Assembly: GCA_023443625.1 (NCBI GenBank) | Contig: JAEZTQ010000008.1 | Coordinates: forward strand, 1 to 64,000 | Source of the DNA: Bacillota bacterium | Lineage (GTDB): Bacteria > Bacillota_A > Clostridia > Lachnospirales > Lachnospiraceae | Length of the DNA stretch: 64,000 nt | Direction: 5' to 3' | Shown here: positions 17,912 to 26,760 of the stretch, in pieces | Layout: every line of letters starts with the position of its first letter | Position numbering within the stretch: the stretch's first letter is position 1 | The notes under the pieces: generated by a model | Seen by the model: only the letters and a program-made list of their open reading frames with translations | Databases searched by the model: none | Told to the model about the DNA's origin: nothing | Translations under genes and position numbers: made by a program

Positions 17912-18994
17912 ATGAAAGCATTCTTAATTCTTGAGGATGGCAATGTTTTTACAGGTGAGAGTATCGGCGCCAAACGAGATATTATCAGCGAGATTGTATT
18001 CAATACTGGCATGACAGGATATCTTGAAGTACTTACTGATCCCTCTTATGTAGGTCAAAGCGTAGTAATGACATATCCTTTAGTGGGAAATTATGGTATT
18101 TGCTATGAAGATATGGAATCACATAGGCCTTGGCTGAATGGATTTATTGTAAGGGAATTATCAAGAATACCGAGTAATTTCCGTAATGAAGAAAGTATAC
18201 AAAGTTTCCTGGAAAGAAATAATATCCCGGGAATTGCAGGAATTGATACCAGAGCATTAGTCAAACTCCTTAGAAATAAGGGAACCATGAACGGAATGAT
18301 TACAACTGATGAAAATTACATGCTGGATGAGATCCTGGCAAAGATACATAAATATAAAGTTAAAGATGCAATTGCCAAAACCTCCTGTAAGGATGTTAAA
18401 GTCATGCCAGCCATAGGTGAGACGAAATATAAAGTTGCCTTAATGGATTATGGCTTAAAGAACAATATACCTAGGTCTTTAGCAAAAAGAGGTTGTGAGG
18501 TTACCATATACCCTGCATTTACTAAAGCAGAGGAGGTTCTTAAAGGAAATCCCCAGGGCATTATGTTATCAAATGGTCCTGGAGATCCCAAGGAGTGCCC
18601 CGAGATTATTGCAGAAATAAAGAAAATGTTCGACCACAACGTCCCGATGTTTGCTATTTGCCTTGGTCATCAGCTGTTAGCCTTAGCAAACGGCGGAGAT
18701 ACAGAGAAGATGAAATACGGTCATCGTGGAGCAAATCATCCGGTGAAGGATTTAAAAACAGGAAGAGTATATATTTCTTCACAAAATCATGGTTATGTGG
18801 TGAAGGAAGACAGCTTAAATCCGGAAGTCGCAGAAGTAAGCTTTATCAATGTCAACGACAGGACAGTGGAAGGCGTGCACTACCTTGGCAAGAACGTATC
18901 TTCCGTTCAATTTCACCCGGAAGCCTGCGCAGGACCAATGGACAGCGAGTTCTTATTTGACGATTTTATTAATATGATGGAGGTGCAGGAATAA
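17912..18994 (+). CDS. carA: Carbamoyl phosphate synthetase small (glutaminase) subunit
   Basis: The 360-aa glutamine amidotransferase subunit supplies ammonia to CarB for carbamoyl phosphate, the precursor of arginine and pyrimidines. It has the N-terminal CarA domain (from LEDGNVFTGESIGA) and a class I GATase domain with nucleophile Cys in MFAICLGHQLLALA and the His/Glu pair in VQFHPEA. The frame extends upstream to 17822, but TGGAGG at 17901-17906 and homology place the start at the ATG 17912 (MKAFLILEDG). It overlaps carB by one base. Confidence 0.96.
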   Translation: MKAFLILEDGNVFTGESIGAKRDIISEIVFNTGMTGYLEVLTDPSYVGQSVVMTYPLVGNYGICYEDMESHRPWLNGFIVRELSRIPSNFRNEESIQSFLERNNIPGIAGIDTRALVKLLRNKGTMNGMITTDENYMLDEILAKIHKYKVKDAIAKTSCKDVKVMPAIGETKYKVALMDYGLKNNIPRSLAKRGCEVTIYPAFTKAEEVLKGNPQGIMLSNGPGDPKECPEIIAEIKKMFDHNVPMFAICLGHQLLALANGGDTEKMKYGHRGANHPVKDLKTGRVYISSQNHGYVVKEDSLNPEVAEVSFINVNDRTVEGVHYLGKNVSSVQFHPEACAGPMDSEFLFDDFINMMEVQE

Positions 18995-21900
18995 TGCCTA
19001 GAATTGAAAGTATAAAAAAAGTACTAGTAATTGGCTCTGGTCCAATTGTGATTGGCCAGGCAGCAGAATTTGACTATGCAGGAACCCAGGCCTGCCGCTC
19101 CTTAAAGGAAGAGGGTATCTGTGTTGTTCTTGTTAACTCCAATCCTGCAACCATTATGACGGATAAGGAAATTGCAGATATTGTATACATTGAACCCTTA
19201 ACTCCTGATTTTGTTAAAAGAATAATATTAAAGGAAAAACCGGACAGTGTACTACCTACACTTGGAGGTCAGGCAGCATTAAATATAGCTATGGAGCTTG
19301 AAGAGTCAGGGTTCTTATACGAGAATGGTATAAAACTCATCGGAACCACCTCTCTTACAATTAAGAAGGCTGAAGATCGACTGGAATTTAAGAACACCAT
19401 GGAGAAAATCGGTGAACCTTGTGCACCCAGTGAGGTTGTAACCACAGTAGAAGGAGCTATTGCATTTGCAAAGAAGATAGGTTATCCCGTTGTTGTTCGT
19501 CCTGCCTATACCTTAGGCGGTAGCGGTGGTGGAATTGCATCCTCCAAGGAAGAGTTGGTGGATATCTGCAGCAATGGTCTCAGATTAAGCCGTGTAGGGC
19601 AATGTTTAATTGAACGTTGCATCGCAGGCTGGAAGGAAATTGAGTATGAGGTTATACGTGACAGCATGGGTAACTGCATTACAGTATGTAATATGGAGAA
19701 TATTGACCCAGTTGGTGTTCATACTGGTGATAGTATCGTTGTTGCTCCTTCCCAGACCCTTGGTGACAAGGAACACCAGATGCTTCGAAGCTCTGCCTTC
19801 AATATAATTACGGAACTAGGAATTACGGGAGGCTGTAATGTTCAGTATGCACTTCATCCCGATACCTTTGAATACTGTGTTATCGAGGTAAATCCCCGTG
19901 TAAGCCGTTCCTCCGCACTCGCTTCCAAAGCAACGGGTTATCCCATTGCAAAGGTTGCAGCTAAAATTGCCCTTGGATACCATCTTGATGAGATTCAAAA
20001 TGCAGTTACAAAGAAAACCTACGCAAGCTTTGAGCCGACCTTGGATTATGTTGTAGTAAAAATACCCAAGTGGCCTTTTGATAAATTCTTAACAGCGAAG
20101 AGACAGCTTACCACACAGATGAAGGCTACCGGTGAGGTTATGTCCATCAGTACTAACTTTGAGGCTGCCTTAATGAAAGCCCTACGTTCCCTGGAGCAGA
20201 ATATCTATAGTCTAAAACACGGAAATTATGCTGATAAATCAACGGAGGATATCAAAAAAGAATTAAGCCTTGTAGATGATAGACGTCTCTTCGTTATCGC
20301 TGAGGCAATCCGCAGAGGTATTACCTATGAAGAAATTAATGCAATTACAAAGATTGATATATGGTTTATCGATAAAATAGCAAAGCTGGTAGAGGTAGAG
20401 CAGGAAATGATAGATAATCCTCTGACTGTGGAACTATTAGAAAAAGCGAAAATCCTTGGTTTCCCAGATCGTGTTATAGGAGAATTAACAGGAAAGCCTG
20501 CTGCTGAGATTAAGGCCCTTAGAAAGCAGAATGGTATTGTAGCTGCTTATAAGATGGTAGACACCTGTGCAGCGGAATTTGATGCAGCTACACCCTATTA
20601 TTATTCAACCTTCGGAAACCTTAATGAAGTTGAACAGACCAGCGGAAGAAAGAAAATTATGGTTCTTGGTTCCGGACCAATCCGCATCGGTCAGGGTATC
20701 GAATTTGACTATTGCTCTGTACATAGTGTATGGGCTTTATCAAAGTGCGGCTGTGAAACAATTATTGTAAATAATAATCCAGAGACTGTCAGTACAGACT
20801 TTGACATTGCAGATAAACTCTATTTTGAGCCTTTAACTCCAGAGGATGTTGAAAATATTGTTGATATTGAAAAACCAGACGGTGCCGTGGTGCAATTTGG
20901 CGGGCAGACAGCAATTAAGCTAACAGATGCCTTATTAAAAATGGGAGTTCCAATCCTTGGAACCTCAGCTGCAGATGTAGATGCGGCAGAAGATAGGGAA
21001 TTATTTGATCAAGTACTTGAAAAATGCCAAATTCCCAGACCAGCAGGTAAGACTGTATATACTACCGAGGAAGCTCTTGTAGCTGCTAATGAACTAGGGT
21101 ATCCAGTGCTGGTGCGTCCTTCCTATGTACTTGGTGGACAGGGAATGCAGATAGCAATTTCTGATGCAGATATTGTTGAGTTTATGAAGATCATCAACAT
21201 GACTGTTCAGGAACATCCAATTCTTGTTGACAAATATCTCATGGGCAAAGAGGTGGAAGTTGATGCAGTATGTGATGGGGAAGAGATCTTAATCCCTGGT
21301 ATCATGGAGCATATCGAGAGAGCTGGTATACACTCTGGAGACAGTATATCTGTATATCCTTGTCAAGGAGTTAGCGAGAAAGTAAAAGCTGAAATAGTAG
21401 ATTATACCAAGAAACTTGCAAATTCCCTTCACGTAGTAGGATTAATAAATATACAATTCATTGTATACGAAGACAAGGTATTTGTAATTGAGGTTAACCC
21501 TCGTTCTAGTCGTACAGTTCCCTATATTAGCAAGGTTACAGACTTACCGATTGTTGACATAGCGACAAAAGTAATTCTAGGCGATAAAATCAAAGCTCTT
21601 GGTTATACACCGGGATTATGGCCTGAGTCCAGATATATTGCTATTAAGATGCCAGTGTTCTCCTTTGAAAAGTTACGTGGAGCAGAAACAAGTCTAGGAC
21701 CTGAGATGAAATCTACAGGTGAATGCCTTGGTATTGCCAGTACTTATCATGAAGCATTATATAAAGCCTTCTTAGGTGCAGGAGTAAATCTTCCAAAGCA
21801 TAAGAAGATGATAATGACGGTAAATAATGCTGACAGAGCGGAAGCAGTAGAATTAGGAAGAAGGCTTATTGCCCTAGGTTATGAAATCTATGCAACCAAA

Positions 21901-22188
21901 GGTACAGCAGAGGCTTTAATGAATAACAAAATTCCTGCAACAGTTATACACAAAATAGAGCAGGGTACTCCAAATATTCTGGATTTAATACTGAGCCATG
22001 AGATTGATATGGTAATCAACACACCGACCCAAGGACGTAATAAGCAAAGAGATGGCTTCTTAATCCGTCGTACCTCCATTGAGACGGGAGTAACTTGTTT
22101 TACTGCATTAGATACAGCAAGTGCATTACTAACCAGTATGGAGAGTGATAATAGTGACATAACTCTGGTGGATATAGCACAGATTTAA
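18994..22188 (+). CDS. carB: Carbamoyl phosphate synthetase large subunit
   Basis: The 1064-aa synthetase has two homologous ATP-grasp halves (about 1-400 and 550-935), an oligomerisation domain between them and a C-terminal MGS-like allosteric domain (from about 940). Both halves start with the family motif: VLVIGSGPIVIGQAAEFDYAG and MVLGSGPIRIGQGIEFDYC. Length is full. The ATG overlaps the carA stop codon (TAATG), so the pair is translationally coupled. A terminator follows at 22224. Confidence 0.97.
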   Translation: MPRIESIKKVLVIGSGPIVIGQAAEFDYAGTQACRSLKEEGICVVLVNSNPATIMTDKEIADIVYIEPLTPDFVKRIILKEKPDSVLPTLGGQAALNIAMELEESGFLYENGIKLIGTTSLTIKKAEDRLEFKNTMEKIGEPCAPSEVVTTVEGAIAFAKKIGYPVVVRPAYTLGGSGGGIASSKEELVDICSNGLRLSRVGQCLIERCIAGWKEIEYEVIRDSMGNCITVCNMENIDPVGVHTGDSIVVAPSQTLGDKEHQMLRSSAFNIITELGITGGCNVQYALHPDTFEYCVIEVNPRVSRSSALASKATGYPIAKVAAKIALGYHLDEIQNAVTKKTYASFEPTLDYVVVKIPKWPFDKFLTAKRQLTTQMKATGEVMSISTNFEAALMKALRSLEQNIYSLKHGNYADKSTEDIKKELSLVDDRRLFVIAEAIRRGITYEEINAITKIDIWFIDKIAKLVEVEQEMIDNPLTVELLEKAKILGFPDRVIGELTGKPAAEIKALRKQNGIVAAYKMVDTCAAEFDAATPYYYSTFGNLNEVEQTSGRKKIMVLGSGPIRIGQGIEFDYCSVHSVWALSKCGCETIIVNNNPETVSTDFDIADKLYFEPLTPEDVENIVDIEKPDGAVVQFGGQTAIKLTDALLKMGVPILGTSAADVDAAEDRELFDQVLEKCQIPRPAGKTVYTTEEALVAANELGYPVLVRPSYVLGGQGMQIAISDADIVEFMKIINMTVQEHPILVDKYLMGKEVEVDAVCDGEEILIPGIMEHIERAGIHSGDSISVYPCQGVSEKVKAEIVDYTKKLANSLHVVGLINIQFIVYEDKVFVIEVNPRSSRTVPYISKVTDLPIVDIATKVILGDKIKALGYTPGLWPESRYIAIKMPVFSFEKLRGAETSLGPEMKSTGECLGIASTYHEALYKAFLGAGVNLPKHKKMIMTVNNADRAEAVELGRRLIALGYEIYATKGTAEALMNNKIPATVIHKIEQGTPNILDLILSHEIDMVINTPTQGRNKQRDGFLIRRTSIETGVTCFTALDTASALLTSMESDNSDITLVDIAQI

Positions 22189-22223
22189 TAGGGTGGGAAT
22201 AGAATTAATATAGAAGCAATACA

Positions 22224-22265
22224 AAACAAGGTTGACTTGGTATTAGCTTAAGTCAGCCTTGTTTT
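22224..22265 (+). terminator. Terminator after carAB
   Basis: Stem AACAAGGTTGACTT / AAGTCAGCCTTGTT with one wobble pair, 22225-22263, then TTTTG. Confidence 0.85.
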
Positions 22266-22335
22266 GTTATTGGATATTCATTATTTATTGAATTAGAACA
22301 CAGGAATATATATGACTTAAATGTTCAAATTTATT

Positions 22336-22704
22336 TTATTTTGCAGGTATAATTTCTAACCAGTAGCCATCAGGATCACTGATGAAATAAATTCCCATAC
22401 CAGGATTCTCATAACAGATGCAGTTCATCTCTTTATGTTTTTGGTAAGCTGCATTATAGTCATCTGTCACAAAGGCAAGATGAAATTCATTGTCTCCTAG
22501 ATTGTAGGGGCGATCCCAATCTCTTAACCAGGTAAGCTCAAGGAGCTGTTTAGAACTTCCATCTCCCAGATAGACAATGATAAATTCTCCGGATTCTGGT
22601 TGGATGCGTCTTGTTTCTGTTAGTCCAAGGGCTTCCTTATAAAAGTTTATGGAGTTATCCAGATCTCTTACATTATAATTGTTATGTGCAAATTTGAAAT
22701 TCAT
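22336..22704 (-). CDS. Glyoxalase I-like VOC-family protein
   Basis: A 122-aa single VOC-fold protein with two beta-alpha-beta-beta-beta halves. Candidate metal ligands are in the expected places: His in FAHNNYNV (residue 7), Glu in LLELTW, His in EFHLAFVTDD and Glu in YWLEIIPAK at the end. This matches bacterial lactoylglutathione lyase (GloA-like), which detoxifies methylglyoxal. Clostridia often lack glutathione, so the thiol cofactor and true substrate are uncertain. AAAGGA lies 8 nt before the ATG. It is a single gene facing carB. Confidence 0.75.
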   Translation of the reverse strand: MNFKFAHNNYNVRDLDNSINFYKEALGLTETRRIQPESGEFIIVYLGDGSSKQLLELTWLRDWDRPYNLGDNEFHLAFVTDDYNAAYQKHKEMNCICYENPGMGIYFISDPDGYWLEIIPAK

Positions 22705-22873
22705 ATTAAATCCTTTCTTTACTGTGCATTATTTGTAATTTACTTATATGAAAGCCTAAATTAAGTATGAGGTTAATATACGGACTTGTATATTTATTTA
22801 TACCATATATTTGTTAAGAATGATATTCTAAATAAATTATTATATACAGGTCTGAATGACAAGTCTTAATGAA

Positions 22874-22908
22874 AAAATAAAACACGCAACAAAGGCGTGT
22901 TTATTTTA
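22874..22908. terminator. Bidirectional terminator after the Big_2 protein gene
   Basis: Stem AAACACGC/GCGTGTTT flanked by A-rich and T-rich runs on both sides (AATAAAACACGC ... GCGTGTTTATTTT). It lies just after the stop codon of the leftward gene. Confidence 0.75.
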
Positions 22909-22920
22909 ATTTTAAATTGC

Positions 22921-23739
22921 TTATTTTAGCTTACTAAAATCAAAGGTTTGATTTAAATATTTGTCTAGACTGCTTACCACGGTGCTGGATTTGGTCTGAT
23001 CAAATTCTTCGTTAAAGAATTTACTCAAGGCACTATTCAATTCATTCTGGGGCAATTTGTCTAGCTCGGGACGATTACTAAAATATTCATTCAATTTTGA
23101 AACATTATCCTGACTTGTTACAATTACAGTGCAAGTATCGCATTTTCTGGAACCATCAGCTTCTGTTAAATCAATAAAAGCCTTTACTGTAGTGAGACCA
23201 TAGCTTTTAGCGGTGATGCGTCCTCCGGGACTAATCGTAACGATAGAGGAGTTAGCACTGTCAAATACAGCATCTTCAGCTGTATTGCTTGGTTTTAATA
23301 TTACCTTCAAGGCATTGGTATCATTGAGACCAATTATAATTCTTGATTGGGTCCACTTAACACTGATTGCAGGAGGTCCTACAATAACAGAACAAGGCAA
23401 GCTTGTTGAATTATTGCCATCTTTAATAATTGCGTAGACTGTTGTCTCCCCTACTTTATTGGCTGTAATGACACCACTGCTATCACTAACCGAAGCAATA
23501 TCCTGATTATCAGATTTAAAGCTTATCTTTGCGGTATCGCCTACATTATATGTCTTTAATACTCTTGTCTGACCCTTTGCTATAATAATACTTGTTAAGT
23601 TAAGCCGATAGGCCTCACTTTTTTCTTTGGCAGTATCTGATGCATGTACTGTTGATGTATTAACAAAAGGCATCAGTACAGTTAAAAAAAGAAGTAAGCC
23701 AAGGGTAATAAAGCATTTTATATATAATTTTGATTTCAT
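22921..23739 (-). CDS. Secreted protein with two bacterial Ig-like (Big_2) domains
   Basis: A 272-aa exported protein. A signal peptide (about 1-35, ending VHA) is followed by two Big_2 modules (about 45-120 and 125-207), recognisable by TSIIIAKGQTRVL, SDNQDIASVSDSSGVITANKVGETTVYAII and then SSIVTISPGGRITAKSYGLTTVKAF. A helical C-terminal tail (about 215-272) is unassigned. The ATG at 23739 has GGAGGAATAGCC just upstream; the longer frame to 23775 lacks a site. It probably has an adhesive or wall-associated role. The partner is unknown. Confidence 0.75.
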   Translation of the reverse strand: MKSKLYIKCFITLGLLLFLTVLMPFVNTSTVHASDTAKEKSEAYRLNLTSIIIAKGQTRVLKTYNVGDTAKISFKSDNQDIASVSDSSGVITANKVGETTVYAIIKDGNNSTSLPCSVIVGPPAISVKWTQSRIIIGLNDTNALKVILKPSNTAEDAVFDSANSSIVTISPGGRITAKSYGLTTVKAFIDLTEADGSRKCDTCTVIVTSQDNVSKLNEYFSNRPELDKLPQNELNSALSKFFNEEFDQTKSSTVVSSLDKYLNQTFDFSKLK

Positions 23740-23998
23740 GGCTATTCCTCCGGATTTGGTAATTCCTTGTGTCACATCCTATTTTCTATCTTTATGATAC
23801 ATTTTATTTTTGTCAGAAAAGTGTCATAATGTAAATGTTTATACAATAAATATTTAATGTGTTCAAGCATAATTTTGCTATATTTCTATTAAGGGGAAAT
23901 GCATCTATGTTTACCGAGTGTGGAAGTTACGTAATTATGAACAGGGATGACAATTAATGTTTAATAGTGGAATTATGTGGACTTAATAAGATTACTAC
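23740..23998. other. Divergent gap before the two-component genes
   Basis: No gene seen. It must hold the promoter of the leftward Big_2 gene; no specific site could be supported. Confidence 0.35.
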
Positions 23999-24028
23999 TT
24001 GTTTTCCATCTATCTTTTCATATATAAT
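23999..24028 (+). promoter_or_regulatory. Possible promoter of the two-component operon
   Basis: TTGTTT at 23999-24004, 18-bp spacer, TATAAT at 24023-24028; 56 bp before the ATG. Confidence 0.45.
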
Positions 24029-24084
24029 ACTATTGTATTTTATGCGTAGGATAAACGGAAATAGATTATGAAGGGAGATTACAT

Positions 24085-24780
24085 ATGCAACATATATTAA
24101 TCGCTGATGATAATCAGGATATCACAGATATTTTATCTACATATTCTAGAATGGAAGGCTTTGAACCTGTTGTTGCGGGAGATGGTGAAGAGGCATTTCG
24201 ATTATTTACACAATACAATCCAGAGGTTGTCTTGCTGGATGTGATGATGCCCAAGGAAGATGGATATGAAGTATGCAGAAAAATCAGAAGTAAATCCAAT
24301 GTACCCGTAATCCTTATAACAGCAAGAGGTGAAGATTTTGATAAAATAATGGGATTAGATATTGGCGCAGATGATTATATTGTTAAGCCATTCAGCCCGA
24401 GAGAGGTAATGGCAAGAGTCAGAGCGGTCATGAGAAGAATGACGAAGGCTTCCAAAGAAGCATCCTCTGATAATATTTTAAGTATCAATAATCTCGTTAT
24501 CAATCTCGATGAATATACCTTATATATAGGCGACCATAAGATTGCCCTTACGAAAAAGGAAATTGAAACTATGTGGACCTTGGCAACAAATCCAAATAAG
24601 GTATTTACTAGAGATAACCTCCTTGACAGCTTGTGGGGCTTTGATTATTTTGGGGATAGCAGAACAGTAGATTCCCATATTAAACGCTTACGTTCTAAAC
24701 TAGATGTAGTAGAACATCCCTCTTGGAATATTAAGACTATTTGGGGTGTGGGCTACAAATTTGAGATTGAGGAAAAGTAG
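24085..24780 (+). CDS. OmpR/PhoB-family response regulator
   Basis: A 231-aa regulator. The receiver domain (1-115) has acidic pocket DD at 8-9, phospho-acceptor Asp52 in VVLLDVMMP, Thr in LITARG and Lys in IVKPFSPRE. A winged-helix DNA-binding domain (about 130-228) carries the typical ends SRTVDSHIKRLRSKLD and IWGVGYKFE. AAGGGAG lies upstream of the ATG. Its stop codon is 9 bp before the histidine kinase start, so they form one operon. The stimulus and regulon are unknown; nearby genes give no firm clue. Confidence 0.93.
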   Translation: MQHILIADDNQDITDILSTYSRMEGFEPVVAGDGEEAFRLFTQYNPEVVLLDVMMPKEDGYEVCRKIRSKSNVPVILITARGEDFDKIMGLDIGADDYIVKPFSPREVMARVRAVMRRMTKASKEASSDNILSINNLVINLDEYTLYIGDHKIALTKKEIETMWTLATNPNKVFTRDNLLDSLWGFDYFGDSRTVDSHIKRLRSKLDVVEHPSWNIKTIWGVGYKFEIEEK

Positions 24781-24789
24781 GAAAATACT

Positions 24790-26271
24790 ATGCCTAATGA
24801 AAACAAGGTACGGATTTATAACCGTTTGTTTTTTAAATTATATCGTAACTATGCCATGATGATGATTGTAACTGCTTTACTAATTGGAATTATCTTTATG
24901 TTGCAGTTTCAGAATATGACAAGAAACAACATAGTGGATGAGTTAAATAGACAAGCCCAAGTAGTTAGTGATAAGGCTTCTGATTTGATCATCAATAAAA
25001 AAGAGGAGTTGTTCAAAGATTATGCTCTGGATCTTCTGCAAGTCAACGACTGGGATATTTGGGTGATTTCTAAGCCCGATGCTTCTGTTAGGATGAGTAA
25101 TGCAATGTTAACAGGTGATAGCTATGAGGAGATTAAGGTCTCTGACTATTATCCGGACGAGTATATAACAATTATTGAGAGTGCTTTCCAGGGGGAAGGC
25201 ATGTGTTTGGAATTCTATGACACACCCTACGAGACCAATACAATTACAGCTGGTAGTCCTATTAAAGTAAAGGGTGAAATAGCGGGAGCGGTATTGGTAA
25301 AGCAACCCTATATTGAAAATCCAGAGATTGTATCCAGCAGTCTTTCTCTTATTGTAATAAGTATTGTTGTTTCCTTGGGAATATCCTTCATTATAGTCAT
25401 CATCTTTGCAACAGAATTATCAATGCCAATTTCTAGAATGAGAGTTACGGCTCTTGAACTGGCAGCAGGCAATTATGAGAGTAAAACAGGTATCAATCGA
25501 AATGATGAAATTGGTGATTTGGCTAAGACCGTTGATATCTTATCGGAGAAGTTGTTGGAGAATGATATTGAACGCAAGAGGCTGGATCAGATGAAGCAGG
25601 ACTTCTTTGCTAATGTATCACACGAGCTTAGAACACCCATTACAGTAATAAGAGCTTATACGGAAACCCTGGCAGATGGTATGGTTCAGGATGAAGCAAA
25701 GATTGAACAGTATTACAATCGTATGCTTTCTGAATGTAAATCTATGGAGCGCCTAGTAGGAGATTTATTAACCTTGTCAAAGATGCAAAACCCTGATTTT
25801 GCAATTGAGAAGGAACCGGTTAATCTTCAACAGGTATTTGATGATATAATCCGTAGTGCGGGAGCCATTGCGGAGAAGAAAAATATTACCATCGAAGTCT
25901 TTAAAGATAGCCCTTATTCAATGATACTTGGGGATTATGATCGTTTAAGACAGATGTTTATGGTTATTCTTGATAATGCTGTTAAGTTTTCAGAAGAAAA
26001 TAAAAGGATTCACATAAATTTGAGTAAGACGGATAAAATAAAAGTATCTATTATCGATGAAGGTATTGGGATTGATCCATCTGAAATCAATAGCATCTTT
26101 GAGAAGTTTTATAAATCCAGTCTGCGACAGAATGCAAGCGGAACTGGTCTTGGCCTTGCTATAGCCAAGCAGATTGCCCTAAAGCATGATGGTACGATTG
26201 AGGTTAATTCAAAGCCAGGTGTTGGTTCTGAATTTATATTTAGTTTTCCCTCATTGGATATGATTTATTAA
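24790..26271 (+). CDS. Membrane sensor histidine kinase
   Basis: A 493-aa kinase: first membrane segment about 22-40, an extracytoplasmic sensor region of about 135 residues with no recognised fold, second membrane segment about 180-205, then a HAMP linker (about 205-258). HisKA has the H-box FFANVSHELRTPITVIRAY. The HATPase_c domain has the N-box MVILDNAVKF, G1 DEGIGID and G2 GTGLGLAIAK. It would phosphorylate the regulator encoded just upstream. The ligand is unknown. Confidence 0.93.
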   Translation: MPNENKVRIYNRLFFKLYRNYAMMMIVTALLIGIIFMLQFQNMTRNNIVDELNRQAQVVSDKASDLIINKKEELFKDYALDLLQVNDWDIWVISKPDASVRMSNAMLTGDSYEEIKVSDYYPDEYITIIESAFQGEGMCLEFYDTPYETNTITAGSPIKVKGEIAGAVLVKQPYIENPEIVSSSLSLIVISIVVSLGISFIIVIIFATELSMPISRMRVTALELAAGNYESKTGINRNDEIGDLAKTVDILSEKLLENDIERKRLDQMKQDFFANVSHELRTPITVIRAYTETLADGMVQDEAKIEQYYNRMLSECKSMERLVGDLLTLSKMQNPDFAIEKEPVNLQQVFDDIIRSAGAIAEKKNITIEVFKDSPYSMILGDYDRLRQMFMVILDNAVKFSEENKRIHINLSKTDKIKVSIIDEGIGIDPSEINSIFEKFYKSSLRQNASGTGLGLAIAKQIALKHDGTIEVNSKPGVGSEFIFSFPSLDMIY

Positions 26272-26328
26272 TATAAGATAAATTATCATTTTCTCTTATA
26301 TTTACCAATCTATTTTAAGATTATATTC
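26272..26328. other. Short gap before the 6S-like RNA
   Basis: AT-rich, nothing recognised apart from the promoter that follows. Confidence 0.4.
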
Positions 26329-26357
26329 TTGAAATATAGTGAATTATAAGGTATAAT
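26329..26357 (+). promoter_or_regulatory. Promoter of the 6S-like RNA
   Basis: TTGAAA at 26329-26334, 17-bp spacer, TATAAT at 26352-26357, placing the start near 26364. Confidence 0.75.
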
Positions 26358-26363
26358 AAAAAC

Positions 26364-26545
26364 AAGTTAATTCCTGAGATGTGCGACACTCCTGTTATTT
26401 TGAACCTACAAGATATAATAAGGGATTCCTATATTCTTAATCGGATGTCAGGCCGCCGTTTGCAGCGGAAGGCAGAAGCTTATGTGCGGTTACCCACCTA
26501 GCTTGGGCTAGGAGTCAAAATACAGGAAACGGCATTTTGGGTATA
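26364..26545 (+). ncRNA. ssrS: 6S RNA (SsrS)-like regulatory RNA
   Basis: A non-coding interval of about 180 nt between its own promoter and a separate terminator. It folds by eye into a long rod: CCTGAGATG (26373-26381) with CATTTTGGG (26533-26541) using wobble pairs, then 26390-26403 with 26515-26527 with one bulge. These enclose a large open region with a 3'-side hairpin CCTAGC-TTGG-GCTAGG. The 5' text CCTGAGATGTGCG and the rod with a central bubble fit 6S RNA, which binds RNA polymerase-sigma-A holoenzyme. SRP RNA was considered, but the GGAA-loop domain is not convincing. Assignment is by pattern; a covariance search would settle it. Confidence 0.7.
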
Positions 26546-26558
26546 ATACGAATGATGA

Positions 26559-26584
26559 AGGCGGTCCTAGGGCCGCTTTTTTTT
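26559..26584 (+). terminator. Terminator of the 6S-like RNA
   Basis: GC-rich stem GCGGTC-CTAG-GGCCGC (26561-26576) followed by eight T. Confidence 0.9.
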
Positions 26585-26635
26585 ATTCAATAGGAAACTA
26601 CGTCCTATTGAATAAGAAAGTGTCAGCAACCGTCC
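26583..26635. repeat. Dispersed repeat hairpin, copy F
   Basis: Perfect 13-bp arms TTATTCAATAGGA/TCCTATTGAATAA (26583-26615) around AACTACG, followed by GAAAGTGTCAGCAACC, a truncated left part of the second hairpin. It directly abuts the T run of the 6S terminator. Confidence 0.8.
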
Positions 26636-26760
26636 CTTGAACTATAGTAAAATCATTCAAGAACATTTTTCTTGTTTTTTTGCATAGAGAAACCTATAAT
26701 TACAATTAATATAATATATAAATTTGAATTTTACACTCAGAGCTAATGAGGAGGTATTCA

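Noticed and set aside
26364..26545. SRP RNA
   Set aside because: A stretch with GTCAGGCC and GGAAGG looked similar, but the order and spacing of the SRP S-domain did not fit, while the rod fold fits 6S RNA.
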